This document shows, piece after piece, positions 47,694 through 56,404 of a DNA stretch of 64,000 nucleotides (positions within the stretch are counted from its first letter, which is position 1; each line of letters starts with the position of its first letter). The stretch is from an uncultured Pelagibacteraceae bacterium (GTDB lineage Bacteria > Pseudomonadota > Alphaproteobacteria > Pelagibacterales > Pelagibacteraceae): positions 118,388 to 182,387 of the forward strand of contig CACDRY010000002.1 in assembly GCA_902555275.1 (NCBI GenBank), in the 5' to 3' direction. The notes under the pieces are model-generated. The model ran no database searches and was not told the origin of the DNA. It saw nothing but the letters and a program-made list of their open reading frames with translations. The position numbers and the translations under genes were made by a program.

Positions 47694-47969
47694 ATGGAAG
47701 AGGAAGATTTTAAAACTCGCCTTAAAAGTGCAAAAAATAAAGCAAAATCCAAATATTCTGAGAGCAAAGAACCCTCAACATCAGGGATGGGTCATGCTTT
47801 TAAAATGAGTACAGAATTAGTTGCTGCAGTGGCTGTTGGGACAATTATTGGGTTTATTTTAGACAATTGGTTTGGTACTAAGCCATGGTTAATTTTAATA
47901 TTTTTTTTTGTAGGAGTAATTGCAGGAATAACGAATGTAATTAAATCAGCAAAAAAAATGCAAAAATAA
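47694..47969 (+). CDS. atpI: ATP synthase-associated protein AtpI/AtpZ
   Basis: A 91-residue protein with a charged N-terminal half and two C-terminal helices (LVAAVAVGTIIGFILDNWFG and LILIFFFVGVIAGITNVI). The FILDNWFGTKPW segment is typical of the alphaproteobacterial AtpI/AtpZ family, which helps assemble the c-ring or import Mg2+. It leads the F0 operon 4 nt after smc, so the F0 genes may be partly expressed from the smc transcript. Confidence 0.9.
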   Translation: MEEEDFKTRLKSAKNKAKSKYSESKEPSTSGMGHAFKMSTELVAAVAVGTIIGFILDNWFGTKPWLILIFFFVGVIAGITNVIKSAKKMQK

Positions 47970-47982
47970 ATAAGAGAATATA

Positions 47983-48717
47983 ATGGCATCAAATCCAATG
48001 TACCAATTCAATGTTTATCGGATTGGTCCGGAAATAAAGCTAGGCGCAGTTGACATTTCTTTCACTAATGCAAGCTTGTTTATGGTCATTAGTTCTTTAG
48101 CTATATTGATAATTTTTAATCTTGGAGCAAAGAAAAAAACTCTAATACCTGATAAAATTCAATTACTGTCAGAATTAAGTTATTCCTTTGTAGCCAAAAT
48201 GATTAGTGACACAGCAGGATCAAAAGCAAAACCGTACTTTTCATTTATTTTTTCACTTTTTATGTTTGTACTTTTTTGTAACATGTTCGGAATGATACCT
48301 TACGCATTTACAGTGACTAGCCACATTATAGTTACATTTGTGTTGGCAGCATTTATTTTTATTGGAGTTACAATAATTGGGTTCATGAAACATGGGTTCG
48401 GATATTTAAAATTGTTTGTACCAAGTGGAGTTCCAATGGTTTTGCTTCCATTAATAGTAGTTATTGAAATTATATCGTATTTAAGTAGACCAATTAGTTT
48501 ATCTGTAAGATTGTTTGCTAATATGATGGCTGGTCACACAATGATGAAGGTATTTGGAGGCTTTGTTATAAGCTTAGGAATTGTAGGTGGATGGCTTCCA
48601 CTTAGTTTTTCGGTTGCACTTACGGGTTTGGAGATACTAGTTGCTTTTCTTCAAGCATATGTATTTGCAATTTTAACATGCATTTATTTAAATGATGCAT
48701 TAAATCTACACCATTAA
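47983..48717 (+). CDS. atpB: F0 ATP synthase subunit a
   Basis: The 244-residue membrane subunit forms the proton half-channels. The essential stator arginine is in SLSVRLFANMMAGHTMMKV, and the C-terminal helix ALTGLEILVAFLQAYVFAILTCIYLNDAL is standard. Five to six helices are visible. The N-terminal sequence MYQFNVYRIGPEIKLG resembles other alphaproteobacterial AtpB proteins. The alternative name Atp6 applies to its mitochondrial homologue. Confidence 0.98.
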   Translation: MASNPMYQFNVYRIGPEIKLGAVDISFTNASLFMVISSLAILIIFNLGAKKKTLIPDKIQLLSELSYSFVAKMISDTAGSKAKPYFSFIFSLFMFVLFCNMFGMIPYAFTVTSHIIVTFVLAAFIFIGVTIIGFMKHGFGYLKLFVPSGVPMVLLPLIVVIEIISYLSRPISLSVRLFANMMAGHTMMKVFGGFVISLGIVGGWLPLSFSVALTGLEILVAFLQAYVFAILTCIYLNDALNLHH

Positions 48718-48723
48718 TAAAAA

Positions 48724-48733
48724 AGGAGGAAAA
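48724..48733 (+). promoter_or_regulatory. Strong Shine-Dalgarno sequence of atpE
   Basis: AGGAGG-like AAGGAGG ends 4 nt before the atpE ATG. Most genes here lack a recognisable ribosome-binding site, so this near-consensus site stands out. It fits the need for about ten copies of subunit c per ATP synthase from one polycistronic mRNA. Confidence 0.75.
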
Positions 48734-48961
48734 ATGGAATTAGAAGCAGCAAAAATGATAGGAGCAGGATTAGCAGCTATCGCACTAGCGGGTGCGGGAG
48801 TTGGTATAGGAATTATCTTTGGTAATTACTTATCTGGTGCTATGAGAAATCCATCAGCAGCTCAAAAACAATTCCCTAATTTGTTATTAGGATTTGCTTT
48901 AGCTGAAGCAACAGGGTTGTTTGGACTGGTAGTTGCGTTGATTATTTTATTTGCATTTTAG
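48734..48961 (+). CDS. atpE: F0 ATP synthase subunit c
   Basis: The 75-residue proteolipid has two helices joined by the polar loop MRNPSAAQKQFPN. The ion-binding carboxylate is Glu in LGFALAEATGLFGLV, and helix 1 carries the glycine-rich GAGVGIGIIFG needed for tight ring packing. The sequence around the glutamate looks proton-type, with no obvious Na+-binding set. Preceded by a strong Shine-Dalgarno sequence; followed after 3 nt by subunit b'. Confidence 0.97.
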   Translation: MELEAAKMIGAGLAAIALAGAGVGIGIIFGNYLSGAMRNPSAAQKQFPNLLLGFALAEATGLFGLVVALIILFAF

Positions 48962-48964
48962 TTA

Positions 48965-49552
48965 ATGTTAAAAAAAATAGTTATTTTATTATTCGTTACA
49001 TGCTTTGCATGTTTTAATACAGTATTTGCCGCTGAAAGTGGTGGTATGCCTCAACTTAATCCAGAGTTTTGGATTTCTCAAATCTTCTGGCTTATCATCA
49101 CGTTTGGAATACTTTTTATTGTTTTGACGAAGGTTATATTGCCTAAGATTAGCAATAACTTGGAAACAAGAAAATCTCAAATACTTGAAAATATTGAAAC
49201 AGCAGATAAGCAAAAAGTGGAAAGTCAAAAAAAAATTGACGAATATGAAAAGATTATTTTAGACAGCAAACTTAAAGCTAAAAGTTACTTTAATGAAGCT
49301 AGAGAAAAGATTTTGGATGATATTAATAAAAAAAGATCTGCATTAGAGAAAGATCTTGATGAAGAAATAAGTGAAGTAGAAAAGGAATTGTCTGATCTAA
49401 AGAATAAATCAGGAGAAAAAATAAATAAAATAGCAGCTGAAACATCAGCAGAGTTAATAAAAGAGTTAATTGGTGAAGAAGTAAATAGTAGCAGCATAGC
49501 AGCAATTGTGGAAGACCAATCAAAAATAAACAGAGAGAGAAAAGATGTTTGA
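48965..49552 (+). CDS. F0 ATP synthase subunit b' (signal-like N-terminus)
   Basis: A 195-residue peripheral-stalk subunit: an extra hydrophobic N-terminus (KKIVILLFVTCFACFNTVFA) looks like a signal peptide, followed by GMPQLNPEFWISQIFWLIITFGILFIVL, the true membrane helix, and a long charged coiled coil. Having separate b' and b genes is usual in alphaproteobacteria and phototrophs. The stop overlaps atpF by 8 nt. Confidence 0.92.
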   Translation: MLKKIVILLFVTCFACFNTVFAAESGGMPQLNPEFWISQIFWLIITFGILFIVLTKVILPKISNNLETRKSQILENIETADKQKVESQKKIDEYEKIILDSKLKAKSYFNEAREKILDDINKKRSALEKDLDEEISEVEKELSDLKNKSGEKINKIAAETSAELIKELIGEEVNSSSIAAIVEDQSKINRERKDV

Positions 49553-50039
49553 TGCAACTTTTTGGGTAGCAATATCGTTTTTTATTTTTATAGGTCTATT
49601 GGTATATTTTAAAATACCTCAGAATATAAACGAACTCCTAACAAAAATAATAGGAGATATAAAAAAAGAAATCGATGAAAGTGAAAAGTTAAGAGTTGAG
49701 TCAAAAAAACTTTTAGATGAAGCTCAGGCTAAACTTAATTCAGTTGAAGGGGAGTCAAAAAAGATCCTTGATCAAGCTAAAGCTGAGTCTGAACAACTTG
49801 TTATAAACATGAATGAAAAATTTCATAAATCTTCTGAAATAAAGAAGAATTTAACTCAAACAAAAATTAATCAGATGAAAGAGAGAGCAATTAAAGAAAT
49901 CAAAGACACTTCTGTCAAAATTGCACTGGAGTCAGTGAAAAAAATTATAACAACTACAGTTGATAAATCTAAATTAGATAATCTGTTTGAAAAAAATCTT
50001 GAAGAAGCAAAGACTCAATTAAAAAAAATTAATTCATAA
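49545..50039 (+). CDS. atpF: F0 ATP synthase subunit b
   Basis: This 164-residue subunit has one N-terminal helix (FWVAISFFIFIGLLVYF) and a charged coiled-coil stalk (ESEKLRVESKKLLDEAQAKL onwards) that connects F0 to F1 delta. It starts within the b' gene. It is the last F0 gene; the F1 genes are not in the window, as expected for alphaproteobacteria where F0 and F1 operons are separate. Then 44 nt separate it from crtI. Confidence 0.94.
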   Translation: MFDATFWVAISFFIFIGLLVYFKIPQNINELLTKIIGDIKKEIDESEKLRVESKKLLDEAQAKLNSVEGESKKILDQAKAESEQLVINMNEKFHKSSEIKKNLTQTKINQMKERAIKEIKDTSVKIALESVKKIITTTVDKSKLDNLFEKNLEEAKTQLKKINS

Positions 50040-50044
50040 CTAAA

Positions 50045-50074
50045 TTACGTTACATTTTCTTAAAATAATATAAA
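50045..50074 (+). promoter_or_regulatory. Candidate promoter of the crt/blh operon
   Basis: TTACGT (50045-50050) is followed by an 18-nt spacer and TATAAA (50069-50074), 9 nt before the crtI ATG. It would give a very short leader and allow the retinal genes to be controlled apart from the ATP synthase genes. AT-rich context makes this a weak call. Confidence 0.3.
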
Positions 50075-50083
50075 ATCCAAATT

Positions 50084-51541
50084 ATGAATTCGATAGTAAT
50101 AGGATCAGGTTTTGGGGGTATGGCTGCAGCATTAAGGTTAAAAGCTAAAGGCCATAATGTAACCTTGATTGAAAAACATGAAGATTTAGGTGGACGAGCA
50201 AGAGTTTTTAAAAAAAATGGATTTACATTTGATGGTGGTCCAACTGTGATAACAGCACCTTACTTGATTGATGAATTATTTAAGCTTTTTAACAAGAATT
50301 CAAAAGATTATTTAGAAATAAAATCTTTAAAAACCTGGTATCAATTTGTTTTTGAAGATGGTTTTAAGTTTGACTATTCTGGTAATGAAGAAGAAATGGT
50401 TAATCAAATAAAAAAGATTAACGAAAAAGATGTTAATGGATATAAAAATTTAGTTAATTTTACAAAAAAGATTTTTGATAAAGGTTTTACTGAACTATCA
50501 GATGTCCCATTTGATAAACCCTCTTTTATGTTAAAGCAGATACCCTCTTTATTTAATTTAAAGAGTTATAAATCTGTTTATGGTTTAGTTTCTTCTTACA
50601 TAGAAAATGAAAAATTAAGAAGATTACTTAGTATGCATCCACTATTAGTAGGTGGTAATCCGTTCACAACAACATCAATATATGGATTAATTTTATATTT
50701 AGAAAAAAAATGGGGAATTCATTATTCAATGGGTGGTACTGGTCAAATAATAAATGGCATGGAAAAACTAATGAATGAAGAAAATATAAAAATATTAAAA
50801 GGTTGCGAAGTAAATAAGATCATATCAAATAAAAATAGAATAACTGGGGTTGAACTTAACAATGGGGATAAAATAGAAGCAGATAATGTTATTTGTAACG
50901 CAGATCCACCTGCAGTTTACTCAAAATTAGCAAACACAAATATTAGTAATTCTATTTTTAATTGGAAAATGAAAAGAATGGAATATTCAATGGGCTTGTT
51001 TGTTTATTACTTTGGAACCAAAAAAGTTTACGACAATGTTGAACATCATACAATTAAATTTGGAGATAAGTACAAGGAACACTTGGACGATATTTTTAAT
51101 AATAAAAAATTAAATAACGATATTAGTTACTATTTACATAGACCAACAGCAACAGACAAATCGATGGCGCCTGATAATCATGATTGTTTTTATGTGTTGG
51201 TGCCAGTTCCTAATAACCAATCTGGTATAGACTGGTCTATTGAGGGAGATAAGATGAAAAACTTAGTTATTAAAAAAATGGAGGAAAGTTTACTACCTAA
51301 TCTAAGTGAAAATATTGTTGAGGATTTTTACTTAACTCCTGATTATTTTGAGAAAGAGTTAAATACAAAATATGGCTCAGGTTTTTCTATTCAACCAAAA
51401 TTTACTCAATCAGCTTATTTTAGATTTCATAATAAATCAGAGATTTTTGATGGTTTATATTTTGTTGGAGCAGGTACTCACCCTGGAGCAGGTGTGCCAG
51501 GAGTACTATCTTCAGCAAAAGTCTTAGACAAAATTTTGTAA
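50084..51541 (+). CDS. crtI: Phytoene desaturase
   Basis: CrtI converts phytoene to lycopene by four desaturations. The 485-residue flavoprotein has the N-terminal dinucleotide motif GSGFGGMAAALRLKAKGHNVTLIEK, LGGRARVFKKNGFTFDGGPTVITAPY and the C-terminal FAD motif GLYFVGAGTHPGAGVPGVLSSAK. It starts the run crtI-crtB-crtY-blh, whose overlaps (1 nt, 14 nt, then a 5-nt gap) indicate one transcript. Together these make beta-carotene and retinal. Confidence 0.97.
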   Translation: MNSIVIGSGFGGMAAALRLKAKGHNVTLIEKHEDLGGRARVFKKNGFTFDGGPTVITAPYLIDELFKLFNKNSKDYLEIKSLKTWYQFVFEDGFKFDYSGNEEEMVNQIKKINEKDVNGYKNLVNFTKKIFDKGFTELSDVPFDKPSFMLKQIPSLFNLKSYKSVYGLVSSYIENEKLRRLLSMHPLLVGGNPFTTTSIYGLILYLEKKWGIHYSMGGTGQIINGMEKLMNEENIKILKGCEVNKIISNKNRITGVELNNGDKIEADNVICNADPPAVYSKLANTNISNSIFNWKMKRMEYSMGLFVYYFGTKKVYDNVEHHTIKFGDKYKEHLDDIFNNKKLNNDISYYLHRPTATDKSMAPDNHDCFYVLVPVPNNQSGIDWSIEGDKMKNLVIKKMEESLLPNLSENIVEDFYLTPDYFEKELNTKYGSGFSIQPKFTQSAYFRFHNKSEIFDGLYFVGAGTHPGAGVPGVLSSAKVLDKIL

Positions 51542-52392
51542 TGGAGAAAAAGAGTTTTCTATCAATATACGCAAAATCATTTAACTGGGCTGGTTTTTTT
51601 CTTCCAAAAGAAACTTATTTGAAATGTTCTAATTTATACGATTTTTGTAGAACTTTAGACAATATAGCAGACGACGAAGGTATAATTGATGATAAATTAA
51701 GAAGATTTTTAAACTTCAAAAATAATTTTATCAATAAAGAATTTCAGAACTATATAATTAAAAATATGTGGGTATTAATAGATGAATATAATATTTCCAC
51801 AAAAATTGTAGAGGACTTATTCGATGGTGTGGAGTCTGATATTCAAAATGAAATAAGATTAAATTCAAAAAAGGAATTATTAATTTATTCATACAGGGTA
51901 GCAGGAACTGTTGGATTAATGATGGCAAAAATTTTAAATGTCACTAACTCTGATTCTCTTAAATCGGCTATAGATTTGGGAATAGCTATGCAACTTACAA
52001 ATATTTCTAGAGATGTAATAGAAGACTCTAAAAATAAAAGGTTTTATATAAAACATAATTTTGAATCCATAAAAGAAACGTTGGCAACTGCAGATTTATT
52101 TTATGATAGTAGCTTTTCTTCAATAAAGGATATTCCATTAAGTCTTAGATTTTCAATCTTAGTTGCAAGAAGAGTTTATAGGCAAATAGGTAGAAATATT
52201 ATTAAAAAGCAAACAATTCAAAATTATAACCAATCGGGTAAAATTTTTGTTACTAATATCGGTAAGTTATTGCAAACATTATTATCTATATTTGACTTGC
52301 TAAAACTATCATTGATTAAAAAACATAATCACCTTAGAGATAAAGAACATGAATTAATTAATGAAGAAATAAATTTAAATGAAAGATTTTGA
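51541..52392 (+). CDS. crtB: Phytoene synthase
   Basis: CrtB condenses two geranylgeranyl diphosphates to phytoene. The 283-residue protein shows both Asp-rich motifs: FCRTLDNIADDEG and the second LTNISRDVIEDSKNKRFYI. The central VAGTVGLMMAKIL is typical. The substrate needs a GGPP synthase (crtE or ispA-like), which is not in this window. Its ATG overlaps the crtI stop by one base. Confidence 0.96.
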   Translation: MEKKSFLSIYAKSFNWAGFFLPKETYLKCSNLYDFCRTLDNIADDEGIIDDKLRRFLNFKNNFINKEFQNYIIKNMWVLIDEYNISTKIVEDLFDGVESDIQNEIRLNSKKELLIYSYRVAGTVGLMMAKILNVTNSDSLKSAIDLGIAMQLTNISRDVIEDSKNKRFYIKHNFESIKETLATADLFYDSSFSSIKDIPLSLRFSILVARRVYRQIGRNIIKKQTIQNYNQSGKIFVTNIGKLLQTLLSIFDLLKLSLIKKHNHLRDKEHELINEEINLNERF

Positions 52393-53443
52393 TTTTGTAA
52401 TAATTGGTGGAGGTTGTGCAGGATTATCTTTAGCATATGAATTAGAGACCAATAACAAGTTAAAAAATAAAACTTTAGCTATTATTGAGCCAAGAGATGA
52501 ATATAAAAAAGATAAAACTTGGTCTTTTTGGAAAACATTCCCACATAATTTTGAGGATTGTGTAAAAAAAAATTGGAAACATTTCTCTATAAATGTTCCT
52601 CAAAAAACTAGACATCTAGAGTGCGATAATTATCAGTATCAAAGTATTGATAGTGGGTTATTTTATGAGAAGATAAACAACAAATTAAAAGAAAATAAAA
52701 ATATTTCATTTCACAAAAATGATCAAAATATAAATTTTGATAACTCTTTAGTATTTAATAGTGTTCTAAATTTAGATAATCAAAACTCTGGTCTTTGGCA
52801 ACATTTCTGTGGGATAGAAATAGAGACAAAAAAGGAATTTTTTGATGAAGAAATGATGAATCTAATGGATTTTGATTGTGAGCAGAGAGGAAGTGTTCAT
52901 TTTTTTTATACACTTCCGTATTCAAAAAAGACAGCATTAGTTGAAACAACTTGGTTATCTGAAATGAATGACGACTCCCAAAAAGATTATGATCATCAAA
53001 TTAAACATTATATTGAGAATAATCTAAAAATAAAAGATTATAAGATTACATACAAAGAAGTGGGTAAAATACCTCTTTTTTACCCAATAATTGAACAAGC
53101 AAAAAATAAAATTAATATTGGAACAGCTGGTGGTATGACAAGGTTAAGTACTGGTTATACTTTTTTAAATATTCAAGAACAAAGTAAATATATAAGGGAA
53201 AATATCGAAAACATAAGTAAATTGAAAACTTTTCAAATTAAAAAAAAATATCAATTTCTTGATAATATTTTTTTAAATGTTCTGAAAAATAATCCAAACA
53301 AGATGCCAAATATTTTTTTTAGGATGTTTAACAACAAATCTAATACTGTTATAAAATTTTTGTCCAATAAAAGTAATTTTTTTGAAGATTTATCAATAAT
53401 ATCAAAAATGCCTAAATGGATTTTTATAAAATCACTTTTTTAA
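52379..53443 (+). CDS. crtY: Lycopene beta-cyclase
   Basis: CrtY cyclises both ends of lycopene to beta-carotene. The 354-residue protein begins with an NAD(P)/FAD-type fold (DFVIIGGGCAGLSLAYEL), has DKTWSFWK, GSVHFFYTLPYS and IGTAGGMTRLSTGYTF, all hallmarks of the CrtY type rather than the CrtL or membrane types. The C-terminus ends in helical LSIISKMPKWIFIKSLF. It overlaps crtB by 14 nt. Confidence 0.93.
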   Translation: MKDFDFVIIGGGCAGLSLAYELETNNKLKNKTLAIIEPRDEYKKDKTWSFWKTFPHNFEDCVKKNWKHFSINVPQKTRHLECDNYQYQSIDSGLFYEKINNKLKENKNISFHKNDQNINFDNSLVFNSVLNLDNQNSGLWQHFCGIEIETKKEFFDEEMMNLMDFDCEQRGSVHFFYTLPYSKKTALVETTWLSEMNDDSQKDYDHQIKHYIENNLKIKDYKITYKEVGKIPLFYPIIEQAKNKINIGTAGGMTRLSTGYTFLNIQEQSKYIRENIENISKLKTFQIKKKYQFLDNIFLNVLKNNPNKMPNIFFRMFNNKSNTVIKFLSNKSNFFEDLSIISKMPKWIFIKSLF

Positions 53444-53448
53444 ATTAA

Positions 53449-54342
53449 ATGATTAAAATTAATTTTTACCACTCTTTAATTTTTTTTAATTTATGTATAC
53501 TTTTATCTGGCATAGAGTATCTGAGAGAAGGCAGTTTCTTGATAATTTCATTGTTTTTAATTTTAACAATTGGAATATCTCATGGCTCTCTGGATCATAT
53601 TAAAGGTAAGAAACTAATTAAATACTTTGGATATAAATCAATGAGTATTTTTTATTTGAGTTATTTAATTACTGGTGCAGTTATAATATTGATTTGGTTA
53701 TTATTTCCAAAATCATTACTTTTATTGTTTTTAATTATTGCTGCTTTTCATTTTGGTAAAGAGGACTCTGAATTTATTAATCAAAAGAAAAACTTTGAAT
53801 TAATTTATTTTTTTAAAGGATCATTAATAATTACCTCACCCTTATTTTTTCATAAAGAAGAGACAATTGCAATATTCGAGACATTAAATTTTAATATTTC
53901 AAATAATTTAATGATATCTGACGAGATATTATTCGTACTTGTACTTTTATCTTTGATCTCTGGGATTATTTTATCATTTAAAAAAAATATTGAAGTTAAA
54001 TCATTGTTGTTAATGGATTATTTATCGATAATAATTCTAAATTATTTTCTTAATCCAATAATTGCTTTTACGATTTACTTTTGCTTTCTGCATTCTATTA
54101 GGCACTCGATTTCTTTGATCAGAGAAATAAATAAAAATTTGACAAAAGGTTTACCAATATTCATTAAAAAAGCCCTTCCACTAACAATTTTGACAATTTT
54201 AGGATATATTATTTCAATATCAGTTCTAAGTAATTATAACGAATTTAACGAAACTATATATCGGGTTATTTTTATTGGATTGGCCTCATTAACTTTTCCA
54301 CATATATTGCTTGAATATTTAATTGAAAAAAATGAGCAATAA
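53449..54342 (+). CDS. blh: Beta-carotene 15,15'-dioxygenase (Brp/Blh family)
   Basis: Blh cleaves beta-carotene into two retinal molecules for microbial rhodopsin. The 297-residue polytopic protein has the histidine ligands expected of the family: ISHGSLDHIKGK, AFHFGKED, CFLHSIRHS, with a final FPHILLEYLIEK. About eight hydrophobic helices are visible. Its presence strongly implies a proteorhodopsin elsewhere in the genome. A small membrane-protein gene starts inside its last codons. Confidence 0.93.
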   Translation: MIKINFYHSLIFFNLCILLSGIEYLREGSFLIISLFLILTIGISHGSLDHIKGKKLIKYFGYKSMSIFYLSYLITGAVIILIWLLFPKSLLLLFLIIAAFHFGKEDSEFINQKKNFELIYFFKGSLIITSPLFFHKEETIAIFETLNFNISNNLMISDEILFVLVLLSLISGIILSFKKNIEVKSLLLMDYLSIIILNYFLNPIIAFTIYFCFLHSIRHSISLIREINKNLTKGLPIFIKKALPLTILTILGYIISISVLSNYNEFNETIYRVIFIGLASLTFPHILLEYLIEKNEQ

Positions 54343-54505
54343 AAATATTAATTTAATTGGTTGGATTTTATTCATTATTTCTGCATTAGGTTTTATCATA
54401 TCAAGTGTAGGAAGTTTTTGGGCTATGTTTGGCAGTCTTTTTTTTCTAGTTGCGTGTATTGTTTTTTTAATCCCTTTTTTTAGAAAGCACGAGAGTGAAA
54501 AATAA
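54332..54505 (+). CDS. Small two-helix membrane protein
   Basis: A 57-residue frame from ATG 54332 (the ORF track begins three codons earlier), overlapping the blh stop by 11 nt and the ispH GTG by 11 nt. It has two hydrophobic helices (LIGWILFIISALGFIISSVG and FWAMFGSLFFLVACIVFLIPFF) with a short polar tail. Tight overlap on both sides supports a real coding role in the blh-ispH stretch. I do not recognise a family and give no function. Confidence 0.6.
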   Translation: MSNKNINLIGWILFIISALGFIISSVGSFWAMFGSLFFLVACIVFLIPFFRKHESEK

Positions 54506-55439
54506 TCATATAAAAATACTTTTAGCAGCTCCGAGAGGATTTTGTGCCGGTGTTGACAGAGCAATTGAAATTGTCAAGAAAAGCATAGAAAAATATGGTG
54601 CCCCTGTATATGTAAGACATGAAATAGTTCATAACAAGCACGTAGTAGATAGCTTAAAAAAAATTGGTGCAATATTTGTTGAGGAAATTGATGAAATTGA
54701 AGATAAAACAAGGCCTGTTATCTTTTCAGCTCATGGTGTACCAAAATCTGTTCCTCAAGAAGCAGAAAGTTTAAACATGATTTTTGTTGATGCGACATGT
54801 CCATTGGTATCTAAAGTTCACAGAGAAGCAGAAAATTTAAATAAAAAAGATGTTCAAGTTTTGCTTATAGGTCATAAAAACCATCCAGAAGTAATTGGCA
54901 CAATGGGCCAAGTAGCTAGTGGAAAGATTGATCTTATTGAAACTATAGATGACGCAAAAAATTATCAAAGAGGTAAAAACGATAAACTTGCTTATATTAC
55001 ACAAACAACATTATCGGTTGATGATACTAAAGATATTATAAATGTTTTAAAAGAACGCTTTCCTGATATTCACGAGCCAAAAAAAGATGATATTTGTTAC
55101 GCAACAACAAATAGACAAGCAGCAGTCAAAAAAATTGCAAAAGACTGTGATAATCTTTTTGTAATTGGAAGTAGGAATTCTTCTAACTCAGTTAGATTAG
55201 TGGAAGTAGCTCAAAATAATGGATGTGAAAATGCTGAATTAATTCATTCTGAAAGCAGCTTTCCACTTGAAAAAATATCTAAATGCAAAACAATAGGTGT
55301 TTCATCTGGTGCCTCAGCTCCTGAAGTATTAGTTAATGAATTCATAGAAAATATTAAAAAAAAATTTACAGTAGAAATAGAGGAAGTTGAAATAGTCAAA
55401 GAAGACGTAACATTTAAAATCCCAGGAAAATTAAATTAA
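54495..55439 (+). CDS. ispH: 4-hydroxy-3-methylbut-2-enyl diphosphate reductase
   Basis: IspH (LytB) carries out the last MEP-pathway step, giving IPP and DMAPP, with a 4Fe-4S cluster. The three cluster cysteines lie in RGFCAGVDRAIE, DATCPLVSKVH and DDICYATTNRQ; substrate residues include RHEIVHNKHV, SAHGVPKSV and GHKNHPEVIGT. The 314-residue length is normal. It starts with GTG. Placement behind blh may couple precursor supply to carotenoid synthesis, while ispE is far away in this window. Confidence 0.97.
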   Translation: MKNNHIKILLAAPRGFCAGVDRAIEIVKKSIEKYGAPVYVRHEIVHNKHVVDSLKKIGAIFVEEIDEIEDKTRPVIFSAHGVPKSVPQEAESLNMIFVDATCPLVSKVHREAENLNKKDVQVLLIGHKNHPEVIGTMGQVASGKIDLIETIDDAKNYQRGKNDKLAYITQTTLSVDDTKDIINVLKERFPDIHEPKKDDICYATTNRQAAVKKIAKDCDNLFVIGSRNSSNSVRLVEVAQNNGCENAELIHSESSFPLEKISKCKTIGVSSGASAPEVLVNEFIENIKKKFTVEIEEVEIVKEDVTFKIPGKLN

Positions 55440-56404
55440 TGGCTGTATATACAAGGATAAATCAGAGCGATTTAAGCTTGATCGAAAAAAACTTTAATAT
55501 TGGTAAAATCGTGTCTTTTTCAGGCATAAAAAAAGGAATTGAAAATACTAATTACCTAATAAAAACAAATAAAAAAAAAATAATACTGACTATATTTGAA
55601 AAAAGAGTTCAAAAAAGAGATTTACCTTTTTTTATGAACCTTATGTTTGGTTTATCAAAAAATAAAATCAAATGTCCAGAGCCAATAAAAAATAAAAAAG
55701 GGAAATATTTATTCAAAATTAAAAATAAAACTGCATGTTTGGTAAGTTTTTTAAAAGGAAAAGATAAAAATAAACTAAAAACTAATGACTGTTTTCAAGT
55801 TGGAAAAAATGCTGCTATGTTACATTTGGCTGCTAAAAAATTAAAATTATACAGAAAAAATTCACTATCAATAAATTCCTGGGGACCTTTGCTCAGCAGA
55901 ATTGATCAAAGAATTAATAAACTTTCAAATAATTTAATTAAGACCATGAAAACTGATTTAATTGATATTAAGAAAAAATGGCCAAAAAATATGCCAAATG
56001 GAATAATTCATAGTGATCTTTTTATTGATAATATTTTTTTCTTTAAAAAAAAATATTACGGTTTTATTGATTTTTATTTTTCTGCAAATGATTTCTTAGC
56101 TTATGAATTAGCCACATGTGTAAATGCATTATGTTTTAAGAAAAGAAATAAAGTTTTTGTGCTAGACAAAAGTAAATCTGCTCAATTATTAAGAGGTTAC
56201 CAATCAATACGTAAACTTACTATCAAAGAAAAGAGTAATTTTAATACTTTATGTAGAGGATCAGCTTTAAGATATCTTCTTACAAGATCATATGATTACC
56301 TAAATACTCCAAAAAAGGCATTGATAAAAATAAAAGATCCAAAAGAATATTTAGATAAATTAAATTATCATAGAAAATTAAATTCTTTTAAGGATTATGG
56401 CTAA
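55439..56404 (+). CDS. thrB: Homoserine kinase, APH/ThrB type
   Basis: The 321-residue protein belongs to the aminoglycoside-phosphotransferase-like homoserine kinases of alphaproteobacteria, unlike the GHMP type of E. coli. Kinase marks are GIENTNYLIKT, the catalytic loop GIIHSDLFIDNIFF and the metal-binding IDFYFSANDFLAYELA. It starts by TAATG overlap with ispH and its stop overlaps rnhA. thrC is just downstream on the other strand, so both last threonine steps are local. Confidence 0.92.
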   Translation: MAVYTRINQSDLSLIEKNFNIGKIVSFSGIKKGIENTNYLIKTNKKKIILTIFEKRVQKRDLPFFMNLMFGLSKNKIKCPEPIKNKKGKYLFKIKNKTACLVSFLKGKDKNKLKTNDCFQVGKNAAMLHLAAKKLKLYRKNSLSINSWGPLLSRIDQRINKLSNNLIKTMKTDLIDIKKKWPKNMPNGIIHSDLFIDNIFFFKKKYYGFIDFYFSANDFLAYELATCVNALCFKKRNKVFVLDKSKSAQLLRGYQSIRKLTIKEKSNFNTLCRGSALRYLLTRSYDYLNTPKKALIKIKDPKEYLDKLNYHRKLNSFKDYG

